Below, in pieces: positions 16,503-25,071 of a DNA stretch of 64,000 nucleotides (position 1 is its first letter; the number at the start of each line of letters is the position of its first letter). The notes below the pieces were generated by a model. It made no database searches. It was not told the DNA's origin and worked only from the letters and a program-made list of their open reading frames with translations. Position numbers and translations under genes: made by a program. The stretch is from JBGVSA01 sp049840475 (GTDB lineage: Bacteria; Pseudomonadota; Gammaproteobacteria; Burkholderiales; Rhodocyclaceae), in assembly GCA_049840475.1 (NCBI GenBank), contig JASGKX010000003.1, positions 62,001 through 126,000 on the forward strand, in the 5' to 3' direction.

Positions 16503-17518
16503 ATGACAAAGTCATACTATGGTGGGAGGTACATGATGTTGCAGAAGAAGCATCTTTCCGTGCTGGTCGCGTCTGCTCTCGCGCTGTCGCTGGCCGCATG
16601 CGGTAGCGACGACGACAACAATTCCAGCTCGTCGTCGAGTTCCGTTTCGTCTTCGTCCAGTTCAAGGTCCAGTTCAAGCTCGTCCACGAATTCGAGCGCG
16701 TCGTCGTCGACGTCGTCGACCAGCTCATCTGCTGGCTCGTCGTCGTCCACCAGTGCCTTGGCGGTGAAGTGGAATTCCTACAACGCCAACGTCGTTCCGG
16801 ATGCGGCGAATTCGATCACCAGCACCTATGGTTCGGCAACGGCGTTCACCTACAACACGAGCACCGGTTATGTGGCAAACGTCTTCTCTTCGCTGGGTAA
16901 TGGCCTCGTGTCGTTCATCAACGGCGGGTCGAGGGTCAGATCCGCGTGAGCGGCACCAAGGATCCGAATAACTCGGATTCAGTGGTGGGGGCGGGGTATC
17001 CGAAGTACTTCACGTGGGTCGCGCGTGCCAAGGCAAACTCTGCTACGGAGCGTGCCATCGAGGTTGAAGTCGCTCTGGCGGATGCGGATGCCGACACCAG
17101 TGCGAGCCGCGTCAAGTTTGTCATCGGTGACAACATGACGCTGCAAGGTGTGCAGTTCGACACGATTGATGGCGTCTCTGGAACCCCGGCCAACAAGCCG
17201 ACCGTTGCTGTCGATACGACGCAGTGGCACACCTATCAGGTGTCGATTGCCATGACCGATGCCACGCATGGCACTGTCAGTCTGTATGTCGATGGACAGT
17301 TGAAGACAGAAACGACGGGCGGTTCGGCTTTGCCGTATACGGGCGTGCTGAATCCGGCCACTGGATCGCTCAAGCGCTATCTTTATGTTGGCACCACGGG
17401 CACCAGCACCTACAACGGCACGCTCGACTGGCTGGTATGGACCAACCAGGGCGCTTACTCGCCCGACCAAATCAAGGGGTCTCTGCCGTCAGGTCTGGGT
17501 GACACCACCGGGTACTGA
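16503..17518 (+). pseudogene. Poly-Ser lipoprotein with concanavalin-like C-domain, frame broken near 16930
   Basis: Starts at ATG 16503 (AGGAGG before it) or, less likely, ATG 16533. A lipoprotein signal ends in LAAC (Cys33), followed by a serine-rich linker (residues 41-84) and a beta-rich domain. The first frame stops at 16949 after FINGGSRVRSA. The continuation (EGQIRVSGTKDPNN...) is read in another frame down to 17518 and ends in a LamG/concanavalin-like pattern (VDTTQWHTYQVSIAM, GTVSLYVDGQLKTET, TYNGTLDWLVWTNQG). Total length implies two extra bases or one missing near GGCGGGTCGAGGG. It would be a surface lipoprotein binding glycans. Whether the break is real or a consensus error cannot be decided here. 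Confidence 0.75.
16623..16754 (+). repeat. Serine-codon low-complexity tract (linker)
   Basis: Encodes about 44 residues, mostly Ser with Thr, Ala and a few others, written with mixed TCG/TCC/AGC/AGT codons rather than one repeated unit. It joins the lipid anchor to the C-terminal domain. Similar tracts occur at 34670-34768 and 42254-42289. Confidence 0.9.
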
Positions 17519-17541
17519 ACAACGTGGCAGTGCATCAAAGG

Positions 17542-17566
17542 AAACGGGGCCTCGGCCCCGTTTTTT
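17542..17566 (+). terminator. Intrinsic terminator between convergent genes
   Basis: A nine-pair stem AAACGGGGC/GCCCCGTTT, a four-base loop and six T. It ends the lipoprotein transcript; the A-run before the stem lets it also serve the convergent GGDEF-EAL gene. Confidence 0.85.
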
Positions 17567-17590
17567 GTGCCCTGAATGATGTGATTCCCG

Positions 17591-20500
17591 TCAGGCATTC
17601 TGCGTTGCCTGCGTCAGCCAGTCCTCAAGTGCGCTGGCTGGCAGTGGGCGCGAGATGAGGTAGCCCTGCAGTACATGGCATCCGCGTGCGGCGAGAAAGT
17701 CCCGCTGCGATGTCGTCTCCACTCCCTCAGCAACGACTGTCATGCCCAGGTCGCGTGCGAGCGAGAGCGTAGCCGACGCGATGGCCGCGTCTTCGGTATC
17801 GCCGGGCAAATCCTGTACGAACGAACGGTCGATCTTCAGCCGGTGGATGGGCAGTCGCTTGAGATAGGCAAGGCTTGAGTATCCCGTGCCGAAATCATCG
17901 AGCGCCAACCGCACGCCGAGCGCGCCGACCCGGTTCATGCGGGCGATGAGGTCGTCGCCCGGCGCCATGACCGCGCTCTCCGTCAGTTCCAGTTCGAGCC
18001 GGTGCGGCGAAATACCGGTCTGCGCAATGATGCGTGCCACGCGATCGGCAAAGTCGGCCTGCTGGAATTGCAGTGCCGAGATGTTCACCGCTACGGTCAG
18101 ATCGTGTCCCGCACGTGCCCACTCCACCTGTTGCTTGCAAGCTTGTGTGAGCACCCATTCGCCAAGCGGATGGATGAGTCCGGACTCCTCGGCGAGCGGA
18201 ATGAACAGCATGGGCGACATCTGGCCGCGTTCGGGGTGCTGCCAGCGCACCAGTGCTTCGCAGCTACATACGCGCTCGCTTGCGACGTCCCACTGCGGCT
18301 GAAAGTGCAGCGTCAGCTCATTACGCTCAATGGCGTGCCGCAGTGCGCCTTCCAGGCGCAAGCGTTCATTGGCGCGCTCGTTCATCTCCGGAACGAAATA
18401 CTGGTAGCGATTGCGCCCGCTTTGCTTGGCGCCGTACATCGCCACGTCGGCGTTCTTGAGCAGCGTGTCAACGTCTGTTCCGTCGCCCGGAAAAACAGCG
18501 ATGCCGATACTGGCAGAGGCAGACAGTTCGTGTTGCTCGATCAGCAATGGCTGATTGAGGTGGTCGAGCAGTTTTTCTGCCACGCGACCAGCGTCGTCGG
18601 GACTGCTGAGCCGGGGCAGGAGAATCACGAACTCATCGCCACCCAATCGAGCGAGCAGGTCTTCGTTACGCAGGCACGGGGCGAGTCGTTTGGCGACGGC
18701 CGTCAGCAGTCTGTCGCCGGTCGGGTGGCCGAGCGAATCGTTCACGGTCTTGAAGTGGTCCAGGTCGAGGAACAGCACCGCCGAGTAATCCTCGTGTCGC
18801 GTCGCTGAGGCCAGCGTCGCACGCGTACGCTCGATCCAGTACATGCGGTTGGGCAGTCCGGTGAGCGCATCGAAGCGCGCGAGAAAGTGAATGTGGGCGT
18901 CGGCCTCTCGCGCCTCGGTCACGTCCTGCATGGTGCCGCGCAGTTTGATCAGCGTGCTGCCGTTCCATTCCCCTTCGATCTGGCAAAGCAGCACCTGAGC
19001 CCGTCCGTCGTTCGAGCGCCGATTGCAGTCGAAGGGCTCCGCCTCCAGGTGGGCGCGCGCCTGATCGAACGCCTTTGTCAGTTGCACGCGTTGTTCGCCT
19101 TTGAAACAGTCGAGCACGTCGGCCCACGTCAGCGCGTGGTCACCGGGCAACTCCAGGATCTGCCGCAACTGTTCGGAATACGCAAAGATGCCATCGGGCA
19201 TGAGTTCCCAGCTACCCATGCGTGCCATCCGCTGCGCTTGCAACAGGGCGGCTTGCTGTGCACTGAGGCGCTCAGTCGCCTGCGCGAGCTCTGTCGTGCG
19301 TTGCGCCACCTGCTCTTCGATGCGGCGCGTGCGTCCCGTGACGGCAAGCAGGAACGCCGCCAGCATGCCGACCATGGCAAGCCCGACCGCCAGCGTCGTC
19401 CAGACCGTCCATGTGCGGGCATTGTTCAGGTATGCCGGCGTCGATCGCATTTCGATACGCCAGTCGCGGCCGGCGAATGTCACTGGGATGATTGTCAACA
19501 ACTCCTGCGCGCCCCACGTGCGGGACACACAGTCGTTGCTGCCGTAGAGCAGTTGATTCTCCGGCAGGCCGCTGGCATCGATGAGACACACGTCGATGTT
19601 GGCGGCGGCCGGGTCGAGGACGGCTTTCACCGTGTCGGTCATCCGGAATACGCCCGAGATCACGCCCCGGATGTCCGGGTGTCCGTCGCGATCCGTGTCT
19701 CCGAATACGGGGAGATAGATCACCACGCCGCGCTGGCTACCGCGTTCCTGCACGAGGTGGATAGCCTCAGTCGCCCGTGGTTCGCCACTGTCCACCGCAG
19801 CCTTGACCGCGTTGGCGGTGGCTGGCAAGGACAGCACATTCAGGCCGAGTGCCGCCGCATTGGACTCTATCGGCTCAATGTAGAGCAGCGGCATGTATTG
19901 GCTGGCCGTCGGCGCCGCGAAAGTGGCGCCGGATTCGTCGCGGGCGATGATCTGGAAGTCCGACCGGTCGTGCGCGCGAATTTCCGTTTCGAATGCGCTG
20001 CGGCGGTCGTGCGTCACCCGTGGCGCCCAGCCGAAATTCTGCGTGCCGGGATAGCGGCGCAACCAGGGCATCGCAAAGCCGCGCCATTCTTCGCGCGTGA
20101 CGAATTCGCTCACGGTCATCAGCCGCTCGAATGCAAGCAGCATGTCGAGCTGCGCGGCCAGACGCCGTTCGAGTGCGTTGGCGAGGTTCTCCGCGTCGCG
20201 ATTGAACTGGACGGTCAGGCGATCGTTCTCCCAGTCCCGAATCTGCACGAACACCACCGCGAGGACGGCCGAGGCCACCAGCACCGGGATGGCGATACTG
20301 AATACGCGGGGTTGCCAGTCCTGCCGTGGTTGTCCGAAGAAGGCGAACATCAGCGGGACGCCGATGACAATGCCGAGCGCGTCGCCGATCCACCAGTTCC
20401 AGGCAGTGAATGAACCATCGGCCAGCGCGAGCGAACCACTGGCCAGCAACGCCGGTACGGCGATGGCGGTCGAGACAGCGGCAGTGCCGGGGGCAACCAG

Positions 20501-20860
20501 CAATAGAAAACGCAGGATGGAGCGCTGCGAATCGAGCGGGTCGGGCAGGCGGATCAGGTGACGTGCCGCCCATGCGCCGAACAGGCTGGCCAACACTGCC
20601 GCGATCGGCACGAACAGCGGGCCGACCCATTCTGGCCCGTGGACATCCGCGTCCGTGCCGGCCAGTACCTGCACGATGGCCGAACCGACCAGGATTGCCG
20701 GCCATACCCGCGTGCCATAGATCAACGTGGCCGCCAGCGCGATGCCGGCAGGTGGAAAGATCGGCGCCACATAGCCTGGCGGCGCTGCAATCTGCAGCGA
20801 CAGGAGGCCGGCGATGGCGTAGGCCGCGGCAATCAGGGCAAGGCGGGTTGCGTGGCGCAT
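17591..20860 (-). CDS. Membrane GGDEF-EAL protein with MASE1 and CHASE sensor parts
   Basis: 1089 residues. An N-terminal MASE1 membrane region (about 1-205, eight or so hydrophobic segments, with FPPAGIALAATLIYG) is followed by a CHASE-type extracytoplasmic sensor (about 215-475), another membrane segment (485-507), a coiled coil and a PAS-like region (535-650). The diguanylate cyclase domain has intact GGDEF at 740-744, and the phosphodiesterase domain has EAL at 868-870 and DDFGTGYS. Both active-site motifs look intact, so it may make or break c-di-GMP depending on signal. It is monocistronic. The ligand of the CHASE domain is unknown. Confidence 0.93.
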   Translation of the reverse strand: MRHATRLALIAAAYAIAGLLSLQIAAPPGYVAPIFPPAGIALAATLIYGTRVWPAILVGSAIVQVLAGTDADVHGPEWVGPLFVPIAAVLASLFGAWAARHLIRLPDPLDSQRSILRFLLLVAPGTAAVSTAIAVPALLASGSLALADGSFTAWNWWIGDALGIVIGVPLMFAFFGQPRQDWQPRVFSIAIPVLVASAVLAVVFVQIRDWENDRLTVQFNRDAENLANALERRLAAQLDMLLAFERLMTVSEFVTREEWRGFAMPWLRRYPGTQNFGWAPRVTHDRRSAFETEIRAHDRSDFQIIARDESGATFAAPTASQYMPLLYIEPIESNAAALGLNVLSLPATANAVKAAVDSGEPRATEAIHLVQERGSQRGVVIYLPVFGDTDRDGHPDIRGVISGVFRMTDTVKAVLDPAAANIDVCLIDASGLPENQLLYGSNDCVSRTWGAQELLTIIPVTFAGRDWRIEMRSTPAYLNNARTWTVWTTLAVGLAMVGMLAAFLLAVTGRTRRIEEQVAQRTTELAQATERLSAQQAALLQAQRMARMGSWELMPDGIFAYSEQLRQILELPGDHALTWADVLDCFKGEQRVQLTKAFDQARAHLEAEPFDCNRRSNDGRAQVLLCQIEGEWNGSTLIKLRGTMQDVTEAREADAHIHFLARFDALTGLPNRMYWIERTRATLASATRHEDYSAVLFLDLDHFKTVNDSLGHPTGDRLLTAVAKRLAPCLRNEDLLARLGGDEFVILLPRLSSPDDAGRVAEKLLDHLNQPLLIEQHELSASASIGIAVFPGDGTDVDTLLKNADVAMYGAKQSGRNRYQYFVPEMNERANERLRLEGALRHAIERNELTLHFQPQWDVASERVCSCEALVRWQHPERGQMSPMLFIPLAEESGLIHPLGEWVLTQACKQQVEWARAGHDLTVAVNISALQFQQADFADRVARIIAQTGISPHRLELELTESAVMAPGDDLIARMNRVGALGVRLALDDFGTGYSSLAYLKRLPIHRLKIDRSFVQDLPGDTEDAAIASATLSLARDLGMTVVAEGVETTSQRDFLAARGCHVLQGYLISRPLPASALEDWLTQATQNA

Positions 20861-20935
20861 GCTTTCAATAACGGAACATCGCGTCCGGGCTGAAATGGCT
20901 TTTCGTTTCGAAATCCTCCGCCCACGTTAGTGGGG

Positions 20936-21700
20936 CTAGAGAAGTGGGGCGACGGCGGCCGCGAAATCATCCTCGATCGCGGCCGGCGTGACCGTGTCAT
21001 GGTGCTCGTCCTGCGGGCGGAATTTGCCGGTGCGTACCAGAATGCCGGCAATACCTGCAGCCTGCGCGCCGCCGATGTCGTCGGTGACGTCGTCGCCGAT
21101 CATGACAGCTTCATGAGGTGCCACGCCCAACGAGGCCAACGCAGTCTCGAAATATGTCTGCGCTGGTTTGCCGACGACGGTGGCGGTGATTCCCGCCGCA
21201 AACTCCAGGCCTGCAACGTACGCACCCATGTCGAGCGTCAGCCCGTCGGTTTCGCGGAAATACCGGTTGCGCGCCATGGCAACCAACGGCAAACCACCGG
21301 CCAGCAACCGGAATGCGGTGTTCATGGCCTCGAAGGTGAAGTACGGCCCAGCGTCCCCAATGACCACTGCCGTCGGGGTGGGCGAGGTCGGCCCGAGTTC
21401 GGGGGCGACATCCGGATGGACCAGCCAATGCGGCTCAAGCCCGTGTGTCAGCACGTAGTCGCGCGCAGCCATCGGTGCTGTCAGGACTTCTTCCTCGCTG
21501 ACGTCGAAGCCCATATCGCGCAGGCGTTGCACCAATGTGCTGCGCGGCGTGCGGGTCGTGTTGGTCAGAAATCGCAAGCCACGACCGGTAGCGCGCAGCG
21601 CCCGAAGCGCAGGGATCGCGCCAGCGATGGCCTGGTCGCCGACGTGCAGTACGCCGGCAAGGTCGATGAGCACGGCCTTTGGGTTGGGGGGCAAATGCAT
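20936..21700 (-). CDS. HAD-superfamily (subclass IIA) hydrolase, LHPP/HDHD2-like
   Basis: 254 residues. Motif I reads LIDLAGVLHVGD: the first catalytic Asp is present, but the second Asp of the usual DxD is Ala, as in the HDHD2 group (DLSGTLH). Motif II is FLTNTTRTPRSTL, motif III/IV VVGKPAQTYF and IGDDVTDDIGGAQAAG. The cap is of the C2 type found in NagD-like enzymes. The family hydrolyses phosphoesters or phosphoramides, but the substrate is unknown. The altered DxD suggests low or unusual phosphatase activity. It lies alone between oppositely or distantly placed genes. Confidence 0.88.
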   Translation of the reverse strand: MHLPPNPKAVLIDLAGVLHVGDQAIAGAIPALRALRATGRGLRFLTNTTRTPRSTLVQRLRDMGFDVSEEEVLTAPMAARDYVLTHGLEPHWLVHPDVAPELGPTSPTPTAVVIGDAGPYFTFEAMNTAFRLLAGGLPLVAMARNRYFRETDGLTLDMGAYVAGLEFAAGITATVVGKPAQTYFETALASLGVAPHEAVMIGDDVTDDIGGAQAAGIAGILVRTGKFRPQDEHHDTVTPAAIEDDFAAAVAPLL

Positions 21701-22016
21701 GTTTTATCTCTCTCGCTACGCTAAACATAGCAGGCGTGAAGCGGCCACCTCCCAAAGCGAAAGATGGGCCAGGTCTGCGATCAGCGAGACCCCATCGGCG
21801 CGGCTGCGCGGGCGTCCGATCTCCTGGCGAGGCCCGCTGAGGGTGCGCCGGAATCATGCCCGCTGCATGGTCAGCTGTGGGGCGTGCGGATGTGGGATTT
21901 TAGAGACAGAGGGTGTTGCGAGATGCGGGCAAACACTGCAAAAACCGTGTTGATGGTTGTGGAGTTGTATACAACGACATCCGGCCCGCAAACGCGCGTG
22001 GCGCGGGGCGGGGCCG
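21701..22016. other. Intergenic region, no gene recognised
   Basis: About 315 bases between the start of the HAD hydrolase gene and the end of the 54-residue gene (both on the minus strand). Open frames here overlap one another on both strands, and none has a convincing ribosome binding site or recognisable product. It must hold the hydrolase promoter, but I cannot place it. Confidence 0.5.
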
Positions 22017-22181
22017 TTATCGGGACGCCGGGGCCGACTCTTGTTCGAGTGGCCGCGTGCGCTTGAGCCAGGCAATCTGTTCGCGGATTTCGCGTGCCTG
22101 GTTGAACATGAAGACTTCATCGTACGCGTCGGCTCGTGCCTGCATTGCGCGAATGATCGTGTCCACGACGTTCTCGGTCAT
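22017..22181 (-). CDS. 54-residue protein with UVR-like helical pair
   Basis: ATG at 22181 with a strong GGGAGGAAAC site directly before it, and a stop at 22017. The product begins MTENVVDTIIRAMQARADAY and contains EVFMFNQAREIREQIAWLKR. That spacing (aromatic, then A-R-E-I-R-x-Q-I) resembles the UVR helical hairpin of UvrB/UvrC. Codon use and the binding site support a real gene. Role unknown: it may be a small partner protein. The UVR similarity is by eye only. Confidence 0.7.
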   Translation of the reverse strand: MTENVVDTIIRAMQARADAYDEVFMFNQAREIREQIAWLKRTRPLEQESAPASR

Positions 22182-22639
22182 GTTTCCTCCCTCGTGGCCG
22201 AAGCCTGAGAAAAATAGAAGTCGGGGTGCGAATCGGTATGTTCGCCTGTCCGAGTGAATGTCGGATGGCGCTGTATCAAGCTTTCCCTACCCTAGGCCAA
22301 TGCGCAAAGGTCAGTCCCCTTTTGGGCAGGGAGGTTGCACGTATTTTCTTGCCGTTCGTCAATTTCGTCGGCACATTGCCAGCGCGACGCGAAGATTCGC
22401 CTCGGAATAATCCAGTCAGCGTACGTGCGCGCGGTCACGCGCGCGTGCGACTGCGCCGTCCTGCACCGATTTGATCTGGAGCAACGGGAGGGTTTTCCGA
22501 CGCGTGTCGTGCGAGTTTTTTCAAGTAGGATCGGCCGCCATTTTGTGCAGCCGTCAGGTCCGTCCAGCAAGGGGCGGGCACCCCGCGCGAGGGGATTTAC
22601 GCGCTTACTTTGCCCAGTGTCCAGATAACCGAGCAACTC
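22182..22639. other. Intergenic region upstream of lysP
   Basis: About 460 bases between the divergent 54-residue gene and lysP. A seven-pair GC hairpin (GCGCGCG-GTCA-CGCGCGC, 22427-22444) is the only clear structure. No gene or known riboswitch is recognised. The long leader leaves room for regulation of lysP. Confidence 0.5.
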
Positions 22640-24169
22640 ATGCAGACTCCTTCCGACGCCAACGGCCAGCCACACCCGCATCTCAAGCGCGAACTCAAAG
22701 CGCGCCACCTTACGATGATCGCAATCGGTGGCGCGATCGGCACCGGGCTCTTCGTGGCGTCGGGCGCCACTGTGGCCACAGCCGGCCCCGGCGGCGCATT
22801 GCTGGCTTATCTGCTGGTCGGTGTGATGGTGTACTTCCTGATGACGAGCCTGGGCGAGCTGGCGGCATTCATGCCGGTGCCCGGATCGTTCTCGACCTAC
22901 GGCGCACACTATGTTGAACCGGGCTTCGGGTTCGCTCTCGGGTGGAACTACTGGTACAACTGGGCCGTGACGGTGGCGGTCGATCTGACGACGCTGCAGA
23001 TCATCATGCGCTACTGGTTCCCGCACGTGCCGGGCTTCTGGTGGGCGGCCATCTTTCTCGCCATCATCTTCCTGCTCAACTACATCTCGGTTCGCGGCTT
23101 CGGCGAAGGCGAATACTGGTTTGCGCTCATTAAGGTGCTGGCGGTGATCTTCTTCATTGCCGTCGGGACGCTGATGATCTTCGGCATCATGCACGGCGGC
23201 GAACAGGCCGGCTGGCATAACCTCACGACGGGGGACGCTCCTTTCGTTGGCGGCATGCCGACGTTGATCGGTGTCGCCATCGTGGTGGGCTTCTCGTTCC
23301 AGGGCACCGAGCTGATCGGCATCGCCGCGGGCGAATCCGAGAATCCGCGTCAGAACGTGCCCAAGGCCGTCAAGCAAGTGTTCTGGCGAATCCTGCTGTT
23401 CTACGTGCTGGCCATCTTCATCATCGGCCTGCTGATTCCCTACACCGATCCGAACCTGCTGAGCAGTAGCGAAGAGAACATCGCCATGAGCCCGTTCGCC
23501 ATCGTCTTCGAACGTGCCGGGCTGGCATTTGGCGCTGCGGTGCTCAATGCGGTCATCCTGACGTCCGTACTGTCGGCGGGTAACTCCGGCATGTACGCCT
23601 CGACGCGCATGCTGTTTGCCATGGCTTGCGACGGCAAGGCACCGAAGATGTTCGCCAAGCTGTCGAAGAATGGTGTGCCGCGTAACGCGCTGTACGCCAC
23701 GACGGTCGTCGCAATGCTGTGCTTCCTGACTGCCGTGTTCAGTGAAAAGCTGGTGTTCTTCTGGCTGGTGGGCATGTCCGGCATGACCGGCTTCATCGCC
23801 TGGCTCGGCATCGCCGTGAGCCACTATCGCTTCCGCAAGGGTTACGTGCTCAAGGGCAATCGGCTGGAAGACCTGCCGTACCGCGCCAAGCTCTTCCCGT
23901 TCGGCCCGCTGTTCGCTTTTGCGCTGTGCCTGATCATCATGCTCGGCCAGCGTTATCAAGACGCGTGGGAGATCATCGCCGGCCTGTGGGGCGCCGTCGT
24001 GCACGGCACGCCGTTCGTCATGCACAGCGGCTTCGAGTGGGCTGACTTCATCGGTGCGTACGTGGGTATTCCGCTGTTCCTGATCATCTGGATCGGCTAC
24101 CGCATCAAGCACAAGACGCGGCTGATCCCCTATGAAGACATGGAGTTCGTGGAACTCACCAAGGACTGA
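22640..24169 (+). CDS. lysP: Lysine-specific permease (APC family)
   Basis: 509 residues from ATG 22640 (MQTPSDANGQ). The start region LKRELKARHLTMIAIGGAIG and the phrases ALGWNYWYNWAVTVAVDL, NYISVRGFGEGEYWF and VGFSFQGTELIGIAAGESE match the LysP/amino acid permease pattern closely, with about twelve membrane helices. It imports lysine with protons across the inner membrane. In enterics LysP also senses lysine for the acid-response regulator CadC; no cadC is seen here. It is monocistronic, ended by a strong terminator. Confidence 0.9.
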   Translation: MQTPSDANGQPHPHLKRELKARHLTMIAIGGAIGTGLFVASGATVATAGPGGALLAYLLVGVMVYFLMTSLGELAAFMPVPGSFSTYGAHYVEPGFGFALGWNYWYNWAVTVAVDLTTLQIIMRYWFPHVPGFWWAAIFLAIIFLLNYISVRGFGEGEYWFALIKVLAVIFFIAVGTLMIFGIMHGGEQAGWHNLTTGDAPFVGGMPTLIGVAIVVGFSFQGTELIGIAAGESENPRQNVPKAVKQVFWRILLFYVLAIFIIGLLIPYTDPNLLSSSEENIAMSPFAIVFERAGLAFGAAVLNAVILTSVLSAGNSGMYASTRMLFAMACDGKAPKMFAKLSKNGVPRNALYATTVVAMLCFLTAVFSEKLVFFWLVGMSGMTGFIAWLGIAVSHYRFRKGYVLKGNRLEDLPYRAKLFPFGPLFAFALCLIIMLGQRYQDAWEIIAGLWGAVVHGTPFVMHSGFEWADFIGAYVGIPLFLIIWIGYRIKHKTRLIPYEDMEFVELTKD

Positions 24170-24196
24170 TCGACTGTTGCGGTTGACAAGCCAACG

Positions 24197-24228
24197 AAAC
24201 CGGCGCCAGGTGCGCCGGTTTTTTTTTC
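24197..24228 (+). terminator. Intrinsic terminator after lysP
   Basis: A ten-pair stem AAACCGGCGC/GCGCCGGTTT with a five-base loop and a run of about nine T. Confidence 0.9.
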
Positions 24229-24321
24229 GTCCTTGCTCCGCGTAGGTAGAACCGACAACTCAGGGTTTGTCCCTGTTTCGGACGCTCTGGCGCCACCTAA
24301 GCTGACTCCAGACAGATAAAC

Positions 24322-24354
24322 AGAACAGCGTTCTATCCAATGGAACAGCGTCCA
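24322..24354. promoter_or_regulatory. Tandem candidate IclR operators over the regulator's start codon
   Basis: Two palindromes share a core: AGAAC-AGC-GTTCT (24322-24334) and TGGA-ACAGCG-TCCA (24341-24354). The common string GAACAGCGT starts at 24323 and again at 24343, exactly 20 bases or about two helical turns apart. The second copy overlaps the ATG at 24340. This layout suggests autoregulation by the IclR-type protein encoded there. Confidence 0.5.
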
Positions 24355-25071
24355 CAGAGAGCCGGCGGCGTAGCTGCCGTAGATCGGGCATTTGCGCTGC
24401 TCGCCGTCCTGGCTGCCAGCCAGGGTACGTTGAGCCTCGCCGAGCTTGCGCGCGCCAGCGGGCTCTACAAAAGCACGATCCTTCGTTTGGTCGCCTCCCT
24501 CATTCGCGCCGGTTACGTTCGCCAGTATGGCGACGGCCGCTATGGTGCGGGGTCGCAGGCAATGCAACTCGCGCGCGCCTACCAGCGCAGCTTCCGTCTC
24601 GACGACGTGCTGTTGCCGGTTCTGCGGCAACTCTCCCGCGCGAGCGGTGAGACGGCTTCCCTCTTCGTGCCGGACGGCGATGCGCGCCTGTGCCTGCGGC
24701 GGATCGAACCCGATCGGTCCATCCGCATTGCGCTCTACGAAGGCGATCGCCTACCACTTGGGCGCGGTTCGGCGGGGCGAGTACTCAGCGCGTTTGCCGC
24801 CGATGCGCCAGCGGCACTGGCGTCCGTTCGTGACTGCGGGTGGGCGGCGACCCAGGGCGAGCGTGATCCGGATGCCGCGTCGGTGTCGGCCGTTGTGTTT
24901 GGAGACGGGCGGCGCGTGGTGGGCGCGATCGCCTTGTCCGGCCCGCGTGAGCGCTTCGCCGATGCGCGGGTCGAGGAATTCGTCGCACTCCTGCTGGACG
25001 CTGCTGCGCACCTGACGGCTGCGCTGGGCGGCGATTTTCCGCAGGCGTGGCTGTCGCGGGAGGCCGCCTGA
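24340..25071 (+). CDS. IclR family transcriptional regulator
   Basis: 243 residues. It has an N-terminal winged HTH (about 10-70: LSLAELARASGLYKSTILRLV) and a C-terminal GAF-like effector domain (about 90-240, with SGETASLFVPDGDARLCLRR and LPLGRGSAGRVLSAF). The stop overlaps the start of the lyase gene by one base, so it is the first gene of the catabolic/transport operon and most likely its specific regulator. The effector is probably the imported acid or its CoA ester. This is inference. Confidence 0.92.
   Translation: MEQRPQRAGGVAAVDRAFALLAVLAASQGTLSLAELARASGLYKSTILRLVASLIRAGYVRQYGDGRYGAGSQAMQLARAYQRSFRLDDVLLPVLRQLSRASGETASLFVPDGDARLCLRRIEPDRSIRIALYEGDRLPLGRGSAGRVLSAFAADAPAALASVRDCGWAATQGERDPDAASVSAVVFGDGRRVVGAIALSGPRERFADARVEEFVALLLDAAAHLTAALGGDFPQAWLSREAA

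Noticed and set aside
16517..16750. Asp/Glu-rich open frame on the minus strand
   Set aside because: Antisense shadow of the lipoprotein poly-Ser tract, with no ribosome binding site.
18887..20413. 508-residue open frame opposite the GGDEF-EAL gene
   Set aside because: Shadow of the real gene with an Arg/His-rich composition and no family signs.
22427..22444. GC hairpin upstream of lysP considered as a riboswitch
   Set aside because: It is only a simple alternating GC palindrome; no lysine riboswitch core is visible, and these are not expected in this group.
22292..24112. 606-residue open frame opposite lysP
   Set aside because: Shadow of lysP, extremely rich in His, Gln, Arg and Asp as expected from antisense reading of membrane-helix codons.
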